Below are positions 35,447 to 47,985 of a stretch of DNA of 64,000 nt, in pieces (within the stretch, counting starts at the first letter, position 1; each line of letters opens with the position of its first letter). The notes beneath the pieces were generated by a model. That model saw nothing but the letters and a program-made list of their open reading frames with translations. It searched no databases and was not told where the DNA came from. The stretch is taken from NCBI GenBank assembly GCA_037176705.1, contig CM073887.1, positions 56,629,001 through 56,693,000 on the forward strand, read 5' to 3'. Position numbers and translations under genes: made by a program. Source of the stretch: Molossus alvarezi (lineage: Eukaryota; Chordata; Mammalia; Chiroptera; Molossidae).

Positions 35447-35828
35447 TCTCTTTTTAAATATGTACATCATCTGCCCTCCCACCCTGCCTTTTTAATTTTT
35501 TGTGGTGTGGTGCTGAGTGACAATGGGACCAAGGTGTTTGAAAGATAAGATAGTGTGGGTCTGAGTGGAATGTCCTTCCCTGATTCAGATCATTGAGTCT
35601 TGCTTATTTAGTTAACTATGCATGGCACATGGCAGGTGCTCAATAAGAGTGTGATGTGTAAAAGTCAAGGTGAATACAATTCCTAAAAAGTAAGAGCAAA
35701 AATATATATTTTCCAAAGAGACCACTGTCAATGTTAATGAGTCAAATAGTAAACATAGTGGAAACCATCCTAGGAACTCTCCAGCTATATACCCAGGTCA
35801 TTGCACAAGAGCTACTTAAGTGGATCAT

Positions 35829-35975
35829 TTAGTGAAGGGCTCTGGGAGCAATATGTGATCTTACTGTGCCGGGCTTGCAAACTTCAGGCATGACCCTGCT
35901 GGAGAGGGTGTGCTGCTCAGACTGCACTTTGATTTTCCTGACCCTTTTCAACAATCTCTTGTACTGCTCTCGGAC
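35829..35975 (-). CDS. ADGRE2: ADGRE2-like, last coding exon: cytoplasmic tail
   Basis: It begins after ctctgcag with VREQYKRLLKRVRKIKVQ and ends RALH at the TAA at 35829-35831: 48 residues, basic then Ser/Thr-bearing (SEQHTLSSR). It enters in phase 0 from the exon ending at 36066. The tail is short, as in EMR-type receptors. Confidence 0.88.
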   Translation of the reverse strand, partial: VREQYKRLLKRVRKIKVQSEQHTLSSRVMPEVCKPGTVRSHIAPRALH

Positions 35976-36065
35976 CTGCAGAGGCAAAGCATGCTCCCAG
36001 TCAGCTCACTGAGAAGAGTAGGAATGGAAAGACTTCTGGGTGGGAGTTGAACAGCAGTACTTTAC

Positions 36066-36234
36066 CTGCTGGCTGAGGAGGCAGTACACCAAGAAGATGA
36101 AGACGCCCTGCAGGCTGTTGATGATGGTGAAGAGATAGGCCATGATGTGAGTAGCTGGCCCTACCTGCAGGATTCCCAGAAACCATGTGCAGCCCAAAAT
36201 GAAGAACTGAGCTATCGTTTTGAATGTCAGCATC
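36066..36234 (-). CDS. ADGRE2: ADGRE2-like exon: TM6 and TM7
   Basis: [20 protein letters not shown], then [20 protein letters not shown] and SQQ, ending at GTAAAG. Residues GCTW in TM6 and the NSLQG motif in TM7 are family hallmarks. 169 bases; it completes the codon begun at 43278 (phase 2) and ends in phase 0. A 7-kb intron filled by a plus-strand L1 precedes it. Confidence 0.92.
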
Positions 36235-36787
36235 CTGGATAGGAGGAGAAGAGAGGTCCGGGATGAACCCAGAACAATAGAATCAAGGCAATCCTCATCT
36301 CTACCCAATGGATGCTCCTGCTTTCTCCTTATGGAAAAGGGTTCACAGACAGAATTGTGTTCAAATTTGACCTTTACTGTCAATGATTCTCCACAACAGA
36401 AATGCTTCTGGGGTCCAGGATGGCATTTCAATTGCATTGAGTAGGATCAAGACACCATAATGTAAGTTTCAAAAATTGTAACATGCTCCATGGAAATCTC
36501 TAATATTAATCAACCAACATTACTCAGGCTGTACTGTGCATCAGGCTCTGTGCTGGGGCCTGAGCATTAAAAGTAAGAAAGACGAACTTATAGAAATGGT
36601 GGCGGAGTGAATGGAAGCTACACAGACCATCTCCCAAGACAAAACTGGAATTACAACAAAAATAAATACAAATCGTCAGGAAGGGGCAACCGAAATGCAG
36701 CTTGGAGGACCACATGACCAGGGACACTGACTCAACCCTGGTAGGCTTGCGAGGATGCGAGAGGGGGCTGGGAGCCCACGGTCCGCA

Positions 36788-37110
36788 GCGGCCTGGGCTG
36801 GGACCTGCTGTGGCCTCGGTTGGATCCTGCGACCTCAGCTGGGTGCTGCGACCTCAGCTGGGTGCTACGCCCTCAGCTGGGACCAGTGGCCTCGGCTGGA
36901 AGCTGCGCCCTCGGCTGGGTCCTGTGGCCTCGGCTGGGACCAACAGCTGCCTTGGTCTCCTTGGCTGGGTGCTACGCCCTCGGCAGGGTCATGTGACTTC
37001 GGCTGGGTGCTACGCCCTCAGCTGGGACCAGCAGTGTCAGGTGGAAGCTGCGCCCTTGGCTGGGTGCTACACCCTAAGCTGGGACCTGACGCAGCCTCGG
37101 CCGCCCTAAA
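36788..37110 (+). repeat. GC-rich imperfect tandem repeat in the L1 5'UTR
   Basis: Repeating blocks of the type ctcggctgggaccagtgg and gctgggtgctacgccctc, in units of roughly 20-30 bases arranged in higher-order pairs. The position in the element matches the 116-bp array of the young L1, but the repeat sequence is different. Confidence 0.8.
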
Positions 37111-37698
37111 CTGGCAGCAGCACCCTTGAGTTAAAGGCCCAGGCGGCTCCACAGTGCAGAGCCCGGACAGAGGCTAAATTGGCAGCAGTCACTCACCTTG
37201 GGTTCCAGCAGAGGGAAGGCAGACTGGACTGGAACTGTGTGGGGACACTTGGTTTTGGAGGGTGCTCAGAGCTTTTGCTGAGTGCAGCCACGCAGGACTG
37301 TGGTCATCTTACTCATTCCCAGTGCCCTGGGGAGAGGTAGTGGCCCCTCCCTCGGAGATTCAACCCCACCTGGTGGCCATTGAAATGCTAATTGAGGCCC
37401 ATTAACAACCAGCATCTGCCCCACCCTCTGGAAATCCTCTTACACTGAGCACCTGAGAAAGATTTTCAGTCAACTCAGAAACCAAGGTTCTTCAGGTGAC
37501 CTCTACTAATAGCCTCCAGGCAAAAAAGCTAGAGGATAACTACCATTACCTGGGCTAGCAATTCTAACCAGGAAAGTTAAGACTTGACAGTGGTGTTTAA
37601 AGTGGGTTGTTTCTGCCTCATCCAAACCCAGGAGAGGGAGACACAAACAACAGAACACCAACACCCAAAGAGACATTTGGCAGCCTCCAAAGACCACA

Positions 37699-38640
37699 AT
37701 GATAGCAAAAATGGTGAAACACAGAAACAAAAGCCAAATGAAAGAACAAGAGACCTCTACTGAAGATGAGGTAAATGAGGTGCAGTTAAGCAAGTTAACA
37801 GAACTAGAATTAGGAGCCATGATCTTGGGGGAGCTCAAAAGCATGTGTAATGACATGAGCACCATGAGTAAAGACATAGAATTGTTTAAAATCAAACAGT
37901 TGAAAATTAAAAACCACCAAGAAGAAATGAAAAATGACATATCAGAAATAAAAAACACATTGGACACTCTAAATAGCAGAGTAGAGGAAGCTGAGGACCA
38001 GATAAGTGAATTAGAAGCTAGGGTAGGAAAAAATCAACAAATCAGAAAACCAAAAGGAAAAAATAATTGAAAAACAGGAAAACAGCTTAAGAGAACTGTG
38101 GGACAACAGCTTAAGAGAACTGTGGGACAACTGTAAATGTAATAACATTTGCATCATAGGAGTCCCCGAAGAGGAAGAAAATGGGCAAGGGTTAGAGAAT
38201 ATATTTGAAGAAATAGTGACAGAAAACTTCCCTAATTTGGTGAAAGAAGAAGGCATTCAAGTTCAAGAAGCAAGAGAGCCTCAAGTACGAAGAACCCAAA
38301 CAATCCCACACCAAGACAAAAAGTAATCAAAGTGCCAAATTCGAGACAAAGAGAGAATCCTAAAAGCAGCAAGAGATAAGCAACAGGTTACCTACAAAGG
38401 AAACCCCATAAGGCTCTCAGCTGACTTCTCGACAGAAACACTACAGGCCAGATGGAAATGGCAAGAGGTAATCAAGGTCAAAAAAACAAGAATCTGAATT
38501 CAAGACTACTCTATTCAGCAAGGATATCATTCAAAATAGAAGGTCAAATATAGAGCTTCTCAGACAAAAAAAAAAAAAGGCTAAGAGAATACATTAGCAC
38601 CAAACCAACACTGCAAGTAATGTTAAAAGGATAGCTGTAA
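37699..38640 (+). pseudogene. L1 ORF1 remnant
   Basis: MIAKMVKHRNKSQMKEQ starts a 123-codon open part that holds the coiled coil. A frameshift near 38066 and further breaks follow in the RRM and C-terminal regions. Contains a 24-bp tandem duplication at 38083-38130. Confidence 0.85.
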
Positions 38641-38684
38641 TTAGCAGGAGAAAAAGAAAGAAAAATAGAACCACACTAAATAAA

Positions 38685-41600
38685 AATGGCAATAAACAGG
38701 TACATATCAATAATCACCTTAAATGTAAATGGATTGAAGGCTCCCATAAAAAGACACAGAGTAGCTGATTAAATAAGAAAGCATGACTCATCTATTTGTT
38801 GTTTATAAGAGAGCCACCTCACAACAAAAGACTCACACAGGTTGAAAGTAAAGGGATGAAAAAAAATCTTCCAAGCAAACGGAGAGAACAAAAAAGCTGG
38901 GGTAGCAATACTCATATCTGATAAAATAGATTTCAAAATGAAGGCCATAACTAGAGACAAAGAAGGCCACTACATAATATTGAAAGGATCTATCCAACAG
39001 GAAGATATAACCGTGATAAACATATATGCACCCAATATAGGTGCACCAAAATATATCAAAAATTTTCTGGAGAACTTCAAAGAAGAAATCGTTAGCAATA
39101 CAATCATATCAGGGGACTTCAACACCCTGCTGACATCACTGGATAGATCCTCTAGACAAAAAAGTTAGCAAGGAAACAGAGACTCTAAATGAAGCACTAG
39201 AACAAATGGATTTAATAGAAATCTACCGTGAATTATACCCTAAAACTACAAAATTCACATTCTTCTCAAGTGCACATGGGACATTCTCAAAGATAGACCA
39301 CATATTAGGGCACAAACTAAGTCTCTACAAGTTCAAGAAGACTGAAATCATATCAAGCATCTACTCAGATCACAATGGCATGAAACTAGAAATCAAGTGC
39401 AAGAGGAACATACAAAGACATTTGAACACATGGAAGCTAAATAGCATGTTATTAAATAATGAATGGGTTATCGAGGAGATCAAGAAAGAAATTTAAAACT
39501 TCCTGGAATCCAATGAAAATGAAGACACAACAACACAAAATCTATGGGATATAACGAAAGCAGTTCTGAGAGAGAAGTTCATAGCACTACAGGCCTACCT
39601 CAAAAAAACAAGAAAAATCTCTAATAGACTATCTAACCTCACCACTTAAAAAAACAGGAGAGCAAACAAACAAACAAACAAACAAACAAAAACCCCAGAG
39701 CAAGTAGAAGAAAGGAAATAGTAAAGATCAGAGCAGAAATAAATGACATAGAGACCCCCCCCCCAAAAAAATAATAATAATTCAAAGGATCAATGAAACG
39801 AAGAGCTGGTTTTTCAAAAAGATTAACAAGATTGATGGACCCTTAGCTAGACTCACCAAGAAACCAAGAGAGAGAACCCAAATACACAAAATCAAAAATG
39901 AAAGATGAGAAGTAACAATTGACACCATAGAAATATCAAAGATCGTTAACAATAACTATGCTCAAGTATATGGCAACAAATTCAACAATCTAAGCGAAAT
40001 GGACAAATTTCTAAGAACCTATAGTCTCCCAAAACTGGACCAGTAAGATATAGAAAACTTGAACAGACCAATAACAACAGAAGAAATTGAAGATATTACA
40101 AAAAATTCAAGAAGAAGGAAGAGTTCCAAACTCGTTTTATGAAGCCAGCATAATTCTAATTCCAAAACCAGAAAAAAGACACTACAAAGAAAGAAAACTA
40201 CATGCCAATATCCCTGATGAACATAGACGCCAAAATCCTGAACACAATATTAGCAAATCAGATCCAGAAATACACCAAAAAATTATCCACCATGACCAAG
40301 TGGGATTCATCCCAGAGATGCAAGGCTGGTACAATATTTGCAAATAAATAAACGTGATACACCCCATAAATAAAATGAGGAATAAAAACCACATGATCAT
40401 ATCAATAGATGCTGAAAAAGCCTTCGACAAAATCCAGCATCCATTTCTGATTAAAACGCTCAGCAATTTGGAAATAGAGGGATCATATCTAGACATAATA
40501 AAGACCATATATAAAAGACCTATAGCCAAAATCATACTCAATGGGCAAAAACTGAAAACATTTTCCTTCAGAACAGGAACAAGGCAAGGATACACACTTT
40601 CGCCACTGTTATTTAACATAGTACTAGAAGGCTTAGCCACAGCAATCAGATGGAAGAAAAAATAAAAGGAATCTAAATTGGAAAGGAAGAAGTGAAACTG
40701 TCATTATTTCCAGATAATATGATACTGTATGTAGAAAATCTCAAAGACTCCATCAAAAATTTACTACACTTAATGAATAAATTTGGAAAAGTAGCAGGAT
40801 ACAAAATGAACGTCAAGAAATCGATGGCATTCTAATACACCAAGGATGAAATCACAGAAGGAGAAACTAAGAAAACAATCCAATTTACCATTGCAGAAAA
40901 AAAAAATTAAGATACCTAGGAATAAAATTAACCAAAGAAATAAAGGACCTATTTGCAGAAAAGTACAGGTCATTGAAAAAAGAAATAGAGGAAGATATAA
41001 AAAGTGGAAGCACATACCCTGTTCATGAATTGGGAGAATTAACATCATTAAAATGTCCATATTACCCAAAGCAATCTATAGATTCAATGCAATCCCCACA
41101 AAAATACCAACGGCATACTTCACAGAATTAGAACAAGTACTTCAAAAGTTCATATGGAACCAAAAAAGACCTCGAATAGCCACAGCAATCTTGAAAAAGA
41201 AGAACAAAGTTGGAGGGATCACATTACCAGATTTAAGGTTATACTACAAAGCTACTATAATCAAAACACCCTAGTACTGGCACAAAAATAGGCATATAGA
41301 CCAGTGGAACATAACAGAGAACCCAGAAATGGACCTAAGGCAATATACTCAATTAATATTTGACAAAGGTGGGAAGAGCATATAGTGGAGTAAGGAAAGT
41401 CTCTTTAATAAATGGTGTTGTGAAAATTGGACAGCTGCATGCAGAAAAGGAAACTAGACCATCAACTTACACCATACACAAGAATAAACTAAAATGGATA
41501 AAAGACTTAAATGGAACTCATGAATCCATAAAAATCCTAGAAGAAACTGTAGGCAACAAAATTTCAGACATCATACGCAGCACAATTTTCACTGATACAT

Positions 41601-42427
41601 CACTTAAGGCAATAGAAACAAAGGAGAAAATAAACACATGGGACTACATCAAACTCAAAAGCTTCTGCACAGCAAATGATACAATCATCAAAATGGAAAG
41701 GCTACCCACTGTATGGGAGAGCATAATTGCCAATGATATATCAGATAAGGGGTTAATTTCCAATATATATAGCGTGCTGATACAACTCCACAAAAGGAAG
41801 ACAAAGAACCCAATTAAGGAATGGGCAGAGGACCTAAAGAGACACCTCTCCAAACAGGACATACAAGTGGCTAAGAGACATATGAAGAAATGCTCAACAT
41901 CACTAATCATCAGAGAGATGCAAATTAAAACAACAATGAGGTACCACCTCACACCTGTCATAATGGCTGCCATCAACAAATCAGCAAACATCAAGTGTTG
42001 GCTTGGGTTTGGAGAAAAGGGGACACTAGTGCACTGCTGGTGGGAATGCAGACTGGTGCAGCCACTATGGAAAACAATATGGTGTTACCTCAAAAAATTA
42101 AAAATTGAACTTCCATTTGACCCAGTGATCCCACTTATAGGAATATACCCTAAGAAGCCTGAAACACCAACCAGAAAGAATACATGTACCCCCATGTTTG
42201 TAGCAGCACTATTTACAATCGCTAAGATTTGGAAACAGCCCAAGTGTCCATCAGTAGATGAATGGATAAAAAAGCTGTGGTACATATATACAATGGAGTA
42301 CTGTGCAGTTTTAAGAAAGAATGATCTCTTAACTTTTGAGACTACATGGAGGGACCTGGAAAGTATCATCCTAAGTGAAACAAGCCAAACAGAAAGACAA
42401 GTATCATATGCTCTCACTTATATGTGG
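38685..42427 (+). pseudogene. L1 ORF2 remnant
   Basis: It starts MAINRYISIIT and keeps the EN blocks (38938-39168, 39206-39496), an RT block (40354-40665, [11 protein letters not shown]) and a long C-terminal block (41360-42451) with Cys knuckle [18 protein letters not shown], where one Cys has become Phe. FADD reads as SRYY-like nonsense near 40710 (ccagataatatg). Not functional. Confidence 0.88.
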
Positions 42428-43277
42428 AATATAATGAACATAACAGTCTGAGGAATGGGGTCGTCCCAGAGATGTGGAAGTGGGGTACAGACTTACATAT
42501 CCCCAGGAGAGGGGGTAGTGGGGAAGAGATAAACCACAGAACTTATAAGCATGTATGCATAAACAAGGGACATGGACAACAAAGCTGGGGACAGGGCAGG
42601 GAGGGAGGAGGAGGGGGAATTCATGGGGGGAAAAAGGAGAAACATCTGTAACAAAAATTAATTAATAAATATTTATTTAACATAAAAGAAAAAGTAAAAA
42701 AGACAAGATTTCTATTTTTATAAATGTTGTAGGCTATTCAAGTGACTAATACAACCAAATAACGAGATGCAAAATTTAGAAAGGATACTGATAGGAACAT
42801 ACAACAAACAACATTAGATTAGCACAAGGGTTCCTGGAGCAAAGGACTCCCCAGGTCTCCTAGAATAGCATTTTTTTCCAGAATGAGAAATGGAGAGGGG
42901 AGGGAAGGAGCCTGAACCGAGAGTGCGTATGAAAGTGTAGACTGGATTATGGGAGGAGTCACAGATTTTTCTAAGTGCACACAGGTTCTTTGTACTTTTG
43001 TCATAGGACTGCTGATAAAGTTCAAAGAATGTGAATCAACCATGTCAGTTCTTCCTCTTGCTGAAGAAGTTGCAAGCTAGGCTTAGAGACAGAACTTGTT
43101 GGCTATGAGTCAGCAGCCCACCACTGAATCTGAGCTGGCCACTGTAGAAGGATAGCTGCATCTCCTTACTCTGGGTTCCCTCAGAAGATCTGAGAAGGGA
43201 TATCAAGGCCTGCTGAGGCACATGGATTTTATCTGGGGAGCATGTCTGTGGGGTGGCCCACCTCTTTTCCATCTTAC

Positions 43278-43369
43278 CTTGTATTCTGGAGGGTGGACAC
43301 TTCACTGTTGAGAGAAGAAAGTTTGCTTTTCAGACTCCAGAGGGTCATCAGAAAGAGAGTTAGATTGAC
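43278..43369 (-). CDS. ADGRE2: ADGRE2-like exon: end of TM5 and third inner loop
   Basis: [20 protein letters not shown] then [10 protein letters not shown], with AG left over at the donor GTAAGA (phase 2). 92 bases. Its acceptor (tggtttcctgaag) has a weak pyrimidine tract. Conserved loop wording [13 protein letters not shown] is typical for EMR receptors. Confidence 0.9.
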
Positions 43370-43635
43370 CTTCAGGAAACCATAGAAGATTTAGTGAATA
43401 CAATTTTTGTTGGTTGTCTTTAGCCTAGCCTGACCAACAGCATTTCCACTTAAGTAGTTTTCATGTTTAGTAACAATGTTAGATTTTGTAGTTTTTGGAA
43501 TTGTCTTAGAAAACCAAATCAAACCCAAGATAACCCAGGAACATTCTTGCTTCTATCATCCTCCTCCTCTTTATAATTCTGCTCGTCTTATGACCCTCAG
43601 CTGAGCGTTAAGAATGCTCTGATGTTGTCACTCAC

Positions 43636-43702
43636 AGAGATGATGGCACAGACCGGTCCAAGGAAGCTCCATTTAAGTCCGTTTCCTGAGCGAAGCCAGC
43701 AG
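43636..43702 (-). CDS. ADGRE2: ADGRE2-like exon: second outer loop and TM5 start
   Basis: Short 67-base exon: it completes a codon with the exon ending at 52878 (CA+C, His), then CWLRSGNGLKWSFLGPVCAI and IS, with donor GTGAGTG. The Cys of CWL pairs with the TM3 Cys in class B2 receptors. It stands alone between two introns inflated by L1 (7 kb is downstream of the next exon, 9.2 kb upstream). Confidence 0.88.
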
Positions 43703-44149
43703 CTAAGAAAGAAGGAGAATTAACAATGCATTGGTCCTTAGAAATATACAACAATTTAATAAATTCATTTCTTAATTTATTCAGTGTCTCTTCTGTGATA
43801 GGTCCTATGGTTGGCTCTGAAGACATGGTTGTGAAGAACGTAAACATGACCTTTAATCCCACACATCTCACATCAGGTAGCAGATACACAATTAGACACA
43901 CTGCAACAAAACAACAAAAATGGGAGGCTAAAGAGATGTTTCATTGGATGCCATGCTTAGTCTTGTGTGTAAGGGTTTAGAATGGTTACAGAAGATTTCA
44001 CAAAAAAACTATATTTGAGCTGAGATTTGAGCAGAGTGGATTGTGTTGAAGCACAGGAGAAGTCTGTTTATGTGTTAACAGTTTTTGAGAGTTCTGTGAA
44101 CCTAACATGGTTTAAGGGTCTTTCTTGCACTCTTCAATTTATTTACATT
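43703..44149. other. ADGRE intron DNA, nothing recognised
   Basis: No repeat or exon seen. Confidence 0.4.
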
Positions 44150-44770
44150 TATCTGCTGCAAAACTCATCTACTGAATCTTTTTTCACTATGGCTTTTTGG
44201 AGAGATATTTCATATGCCATAAAATGCACCCATTTAAACCGTGCAGTTCAGTCATCTGTTAAATATTCAGAGTTGTGCGATCATCATCTCAAAGTAACAT
44301 CAGAAAATTTTCATTTCTTCATGAAGAAACTCATTTACATTAGCAGTCACTCCTATTTCTGCATCCATGCACCTCACTGTCTACCATAGCTACATGGCAC
44401 CATTAGTCTACTTCTGTCTCTGGATTTGCATATCTGGACATAAAGGGAATCATGCAATATGCACCTTTTTATGATTGGATTCTTTTACCTTGAATAATGT
44501 GTTCAGTCAAGGTTTATCCATATTGCAGCATGTTTTTATGGGAAATACATTTTTAATTCTTTTAAAATGGCTAAATAATATTGTATTGTGTAGATATGCC
44601 ATTCTGTTCATCAGCTGATGGACATTTAGGATGTTTCCAATTTGGGACTCTTTTGAATAATGCTGCTAAGAGCATTCACGTACAGTTTCAGTGTGTATAC
44701 ATGTTTCCATTTGCTTTGGGTATTTACCTAGGAGTGAATTGCTGGATCATGGAGTAGCTATATACGTTCA
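44150..44770 (-). mobile_element. Ancient L1-type 3' fragment
   Basis: tcactatggctttttggag, ctgatggacatttaggatg and gagtgaattgctggatcat resemble the 3' part of old mammalian L1 read on the minus strand. Diverged. Confidence 0.55.
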
Positions 44771-44875
44771 ACACCTGGCAAACAGTGAAACTATTTTTCA
44801 TAGCAAGTAGCAATGTATAAGTGTTCAAATTTTTCTACATCATTGCAAACACACACTCTTTTTATATTCTGTCTT

Positions 44876-45088
44876 TTTATTATTTAATTTTATTATTTTT
44901 AGAGAGAGAAAAGACAACGAGAGACAGACAGACAGATAGACAGACAGACATTAATGTGAGAGAAACATCAGTCGGTTTCCTCCCACAGGTGCCCTGGCTG
45001 GGCCTCGAGCCCACAACCAAGGTAGTGTCCTGACCAGGAATCAAAGTTGCCACTTTCTTGTGCACAGCATGACACTCCAACCAGGCCC
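44876..45088 (-). mobile_element. tRNA-type SINE
   Basis: Minus copy with a GACA-rich purine tract (agacagacagacagata, about 44925-44948), gtgagagaaacatcagtcgg, and a head complement ending ccaaccaggcc. Older subtype than the young Ves copies. Confidence 0.8.
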
Positions 45089-45257
45089 GTCTTCTTATTT
45101 TAACCATTTAACATAGTTTCTGTGAAGTGGCATCTCATTTTGATGTTTTTTACTTCCATTTTCCTAATGACCAATAATATAGAGCATCACTTCATGCACT
45201 TTTTGTTCATTTACATATCTTGGGAGAAATGTCCATTGAAATATTTCATCCATTTCA

Positions 45258-45432
45258 AATATATTTACTGATTTCAGAAAGAAGGGAGAGGGAGAGAAAC
45301 ATCAATCAGTTCCTCTCATAGGTACCCTGACCAGGGATCAAATCTGCAACCTGGACATGTGCCCTGACCAGAACTGAACCAGTGACCTTTCACTGGATGA
45401 CTTTCAACCAACTGAACTACATGGGCCAAAAC
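45258..45432 (-). mobile_element. tRNA-type SINE, old
   Basis: gggagagaaacatcaatcag, ctgaccagggatcaaat and ccaactgaactacatgggcc define a diverged minus copy. Confidence 0.75.
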
Positions 45433-46477
45433 TCTTTCATCCATTTTTAAATTGATTGTCTTTCGCTGTTGGGTTATTCTGTTTACTTTTAACAGCAGTG
45501 AAATCCAGAAGTTTTCTTATGATTACAGGTTGGTAACTTGAAGCATAAATGGCTTGTCTATTGCTCAAGGTTTTAATGATAAACAGGACCAGAATTCACT
45601 CTTGATCCAGCATTAGGGTAATGGACAGGGTTGGCAAAAGAAGGTTTACAGTTGTGCATATGCAAAACAGAGTTTATTCTTGTGCTACTATTTATTAATT
45701 GTTGTACTATTTTCACTACAAACAACTGAAAATGTTCTTTTGCCCACCCCTGTATAGAGTGAGGCAGGATATTTCAGGACAATGGAGAGGGTAGTAGGAT
45801 ATCGTAGATCAATGAAATATACACTGAGAAGAATGTATGCAAGAAAGAACTGAGGAGTCCAAGTAGGACAGACACCTGGAAAGAGCTTAGTGAATGCAGG
45901 TGAACAGAAGTTTCAGGAGTACGTTGTAGTTAAAGATGCATGTTCTGGGACACTGCCTTCCTGAGTGGAAGACTGAAGACTTACTCTCCACCTAAAACAA
46001 CAAAAATATTAGCAAAACAACTAAAATCAACCATTTCAAAACCCTGGCAACTACCCAGAGCCACAGAAGAAACTGACAATAGTCTGTACAAGAGACACTT
46101 GATAAGACTGGTGAGGAAGGACTTTGTGAAGTTTGAACTCTGAATGATTTCCTTTCCTTCTTTCCCCAGCTTAGTGGTGAGGCAGACAAGCTAATAGCAT
46201 TTCAGACAAAAGAGACCTGACCACTTTTGGAGCTCCACTGAAAGCACCATCATCATCCTCAGAGCACAGTCATTGTGTTTTTCTGACACTTTAGCCTTCT
46301 GGGAACACTTTGTTCTCCAAATTTGGTATGTATTTGATTTGACGGAAAGCTCATCTCAGTGAGGGCTAAACAGCCTGTCCCTAGAGCATTACCAAAACAG
46401 TAGTGAACTCCTGTAAATCAAAACAATAACTGCCTAAGGCTGTGATTTCAGGTGGTGTCAACAAGAATGTCTCAGGC
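45433..46477. other. ADGRE intron DNA, nothing recognised
   Basis: About 1 kb without a clear repeat or exon. Confidence 0.4.
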
Positions 46478-46556
46478 CCTGGCCTGGTAACTCAGTTGCT
46501 TGGAGTGTGGTCCTGGTGTACCAGGGTTTCAGGTTTGATCTCTGGTGAGGGCACAT
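46478..46556 (+). mobile_element. SINE head fused to L1
   Basis: ggccctggcctggtaactca through gatctctggtgagggcacat is a SINE tRNA-like head. It ends abruptly and passes straight into plus-strand L1 ORF2. No matching SINE tail is found beyond the L1. Confidence 0.7.
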
Positions 46557-47985
46557 ACTAAGCATCTTGTCAGATCACAATGGCTGAAACTACAAATCAA
46601 TTGCAACAAAAACACACAAAGACATTTGAACACATGGAGGTTAAATAGCATGTTATTAAGCAATGAATGGGTTACCAAGAAGATCAAGTAAGGAATTAAA
46701 AAATTCCTAGAAACCAGTGAAAATAAACACATACCAACACAAAATCGATGGGATGCAGGAAAAGCAGCTCTAAGAGGGAAGTTCATAGCACTACAGGCCT
46801 ACCTCAAGACACAAAAAAATTTCTAATTGACTATCTAACCTCACAACTTAAAAAATTAGAAAGCAAAAAAAAAAAAAAAGAAAACCCCAGAGCAAGTAGA
46901 AGGAAATAATTAGTAAAGATCAGAGCATAAATAAATGATAAAAAGATCAAAAACACAATTCAAAAGACCAATGAAACAAAGAGATGGTTCTTTGAAAAGA
47001 TAAAAAGTTTGACGGACCCTGATCTAGACTCACCAAGAAACAAAGAGAGAGGACCCAAATAAACAAAATCAGAAGTGAACGAGTGGAAGTAACAACTGAC
47101 ACCAGAGAAATACAAAGGATCGTTAATTAATACTATGAACAATTATACAGCAACAAATTGGACAATCTAAGCAACATAGACAAAATTCTACACACATAGT
47201 GTCCCAAAACTGAACCAGGAGGAGAGAGAAAACTTGAACGGACCAATAACAACTAAGAAAATTGAAGACATAATCTAGATTATCTCAGCAAACAAAGCCC
47301 ACACCGGAACGGCTTCACTGGGGAGTTTTATGGAACATTCAAGGAAGAAATAACATCCATTCTCCTCAAACTATTCCAACATTTCCAAAAAGAAGGAAGA
47401 CCTCCAAACTCATTTTATGCAACCAGCATAATTCTAATTCCAAAACCAGATAAAGATCCTACAAAGAAAGAAAACTACAGGCCAATATCCCTGATGAATA
47501 TAGATCCCCAAATCCCTCACAACACACTAGTAAATCGGATCCAGAAATACATTAAAAAAATTATTCACTATGACCAATGGGGATTCATCCCAGGGATGCA
47601 ATGCTGGTACAATATTTGCCAATCAATATATGTGATACACCACATAAACAAAATGTAAGATAAAAATCATAGATCTTATCAATAGGTGCTAAAAAACACA
47701 TCGAGCAAAATTCAGCACCCATTTCTGATCAAAAGACTCAGTAATGTGGGAATAGAGGGATCATATCTCGACATAATAAAGGACATAGATGAAAAACCTA
47801 CAGGCAACATCATACTTCAGACTTACAAACCTAAGAGAAGGGGGGCGGATGGAGGGAAGAGATAAACCAAAGAACGTACATGCTTATAAGCATAACCAAT
47901 GGATATAGACAACAATACAGTGGGGGGCGGGATCAAAAGTTGAGTGTCAATGAGGGAAAGAAATATCTATAATGAAAATAAGTTA
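46557..47985 (+). mobile_element. 5'-truncated, internally deleted L1
   Basis: It starts in the endonuclease (agcatcttgtcagatcacaatgg, the SDHNG area) and runs through RT to about 47818. It then jumps into the 3'UTR (cagacttacaaacctaag) and ends in the A-rich tail near 47985. The RT palm with FADD and everything to the ORF2 C-terminus are missing. Many frameshifts. Confidence 0.85.

Larger units (their letters stand above)
36587..42688 (+). mobile_element. Nearly full-length L1, antisense in an ADGRE intron, ORFs broken
   Basis: The 5' end cttatagaaatggtggcgg follows a probable TSD (taaaagtaagaaagacgaa, 36568-36586), with a near match, including A/G changes, at 42689-42707. Order: 5'UTR with a GGCTGGG-rich repeat (36587-37690), ORF1 remnant (37699-38640), ORF2 remnant (38685-42450), 3'UTR and A-rich end. 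ORF1 is frameshifted near 38066. ORF2 has many frameshifts, an AACA repeat at about 39660-39690 and a deletion of about 100 bp near 40097. Confidence 0.92.

Noticed and set aside
36702..37129. Two overlapping 124-135 codon plus-strand ORFs
   Set aside because: Low-complexity translation of the 5'UTR repeat of an L1, open in several frames because of base composition.
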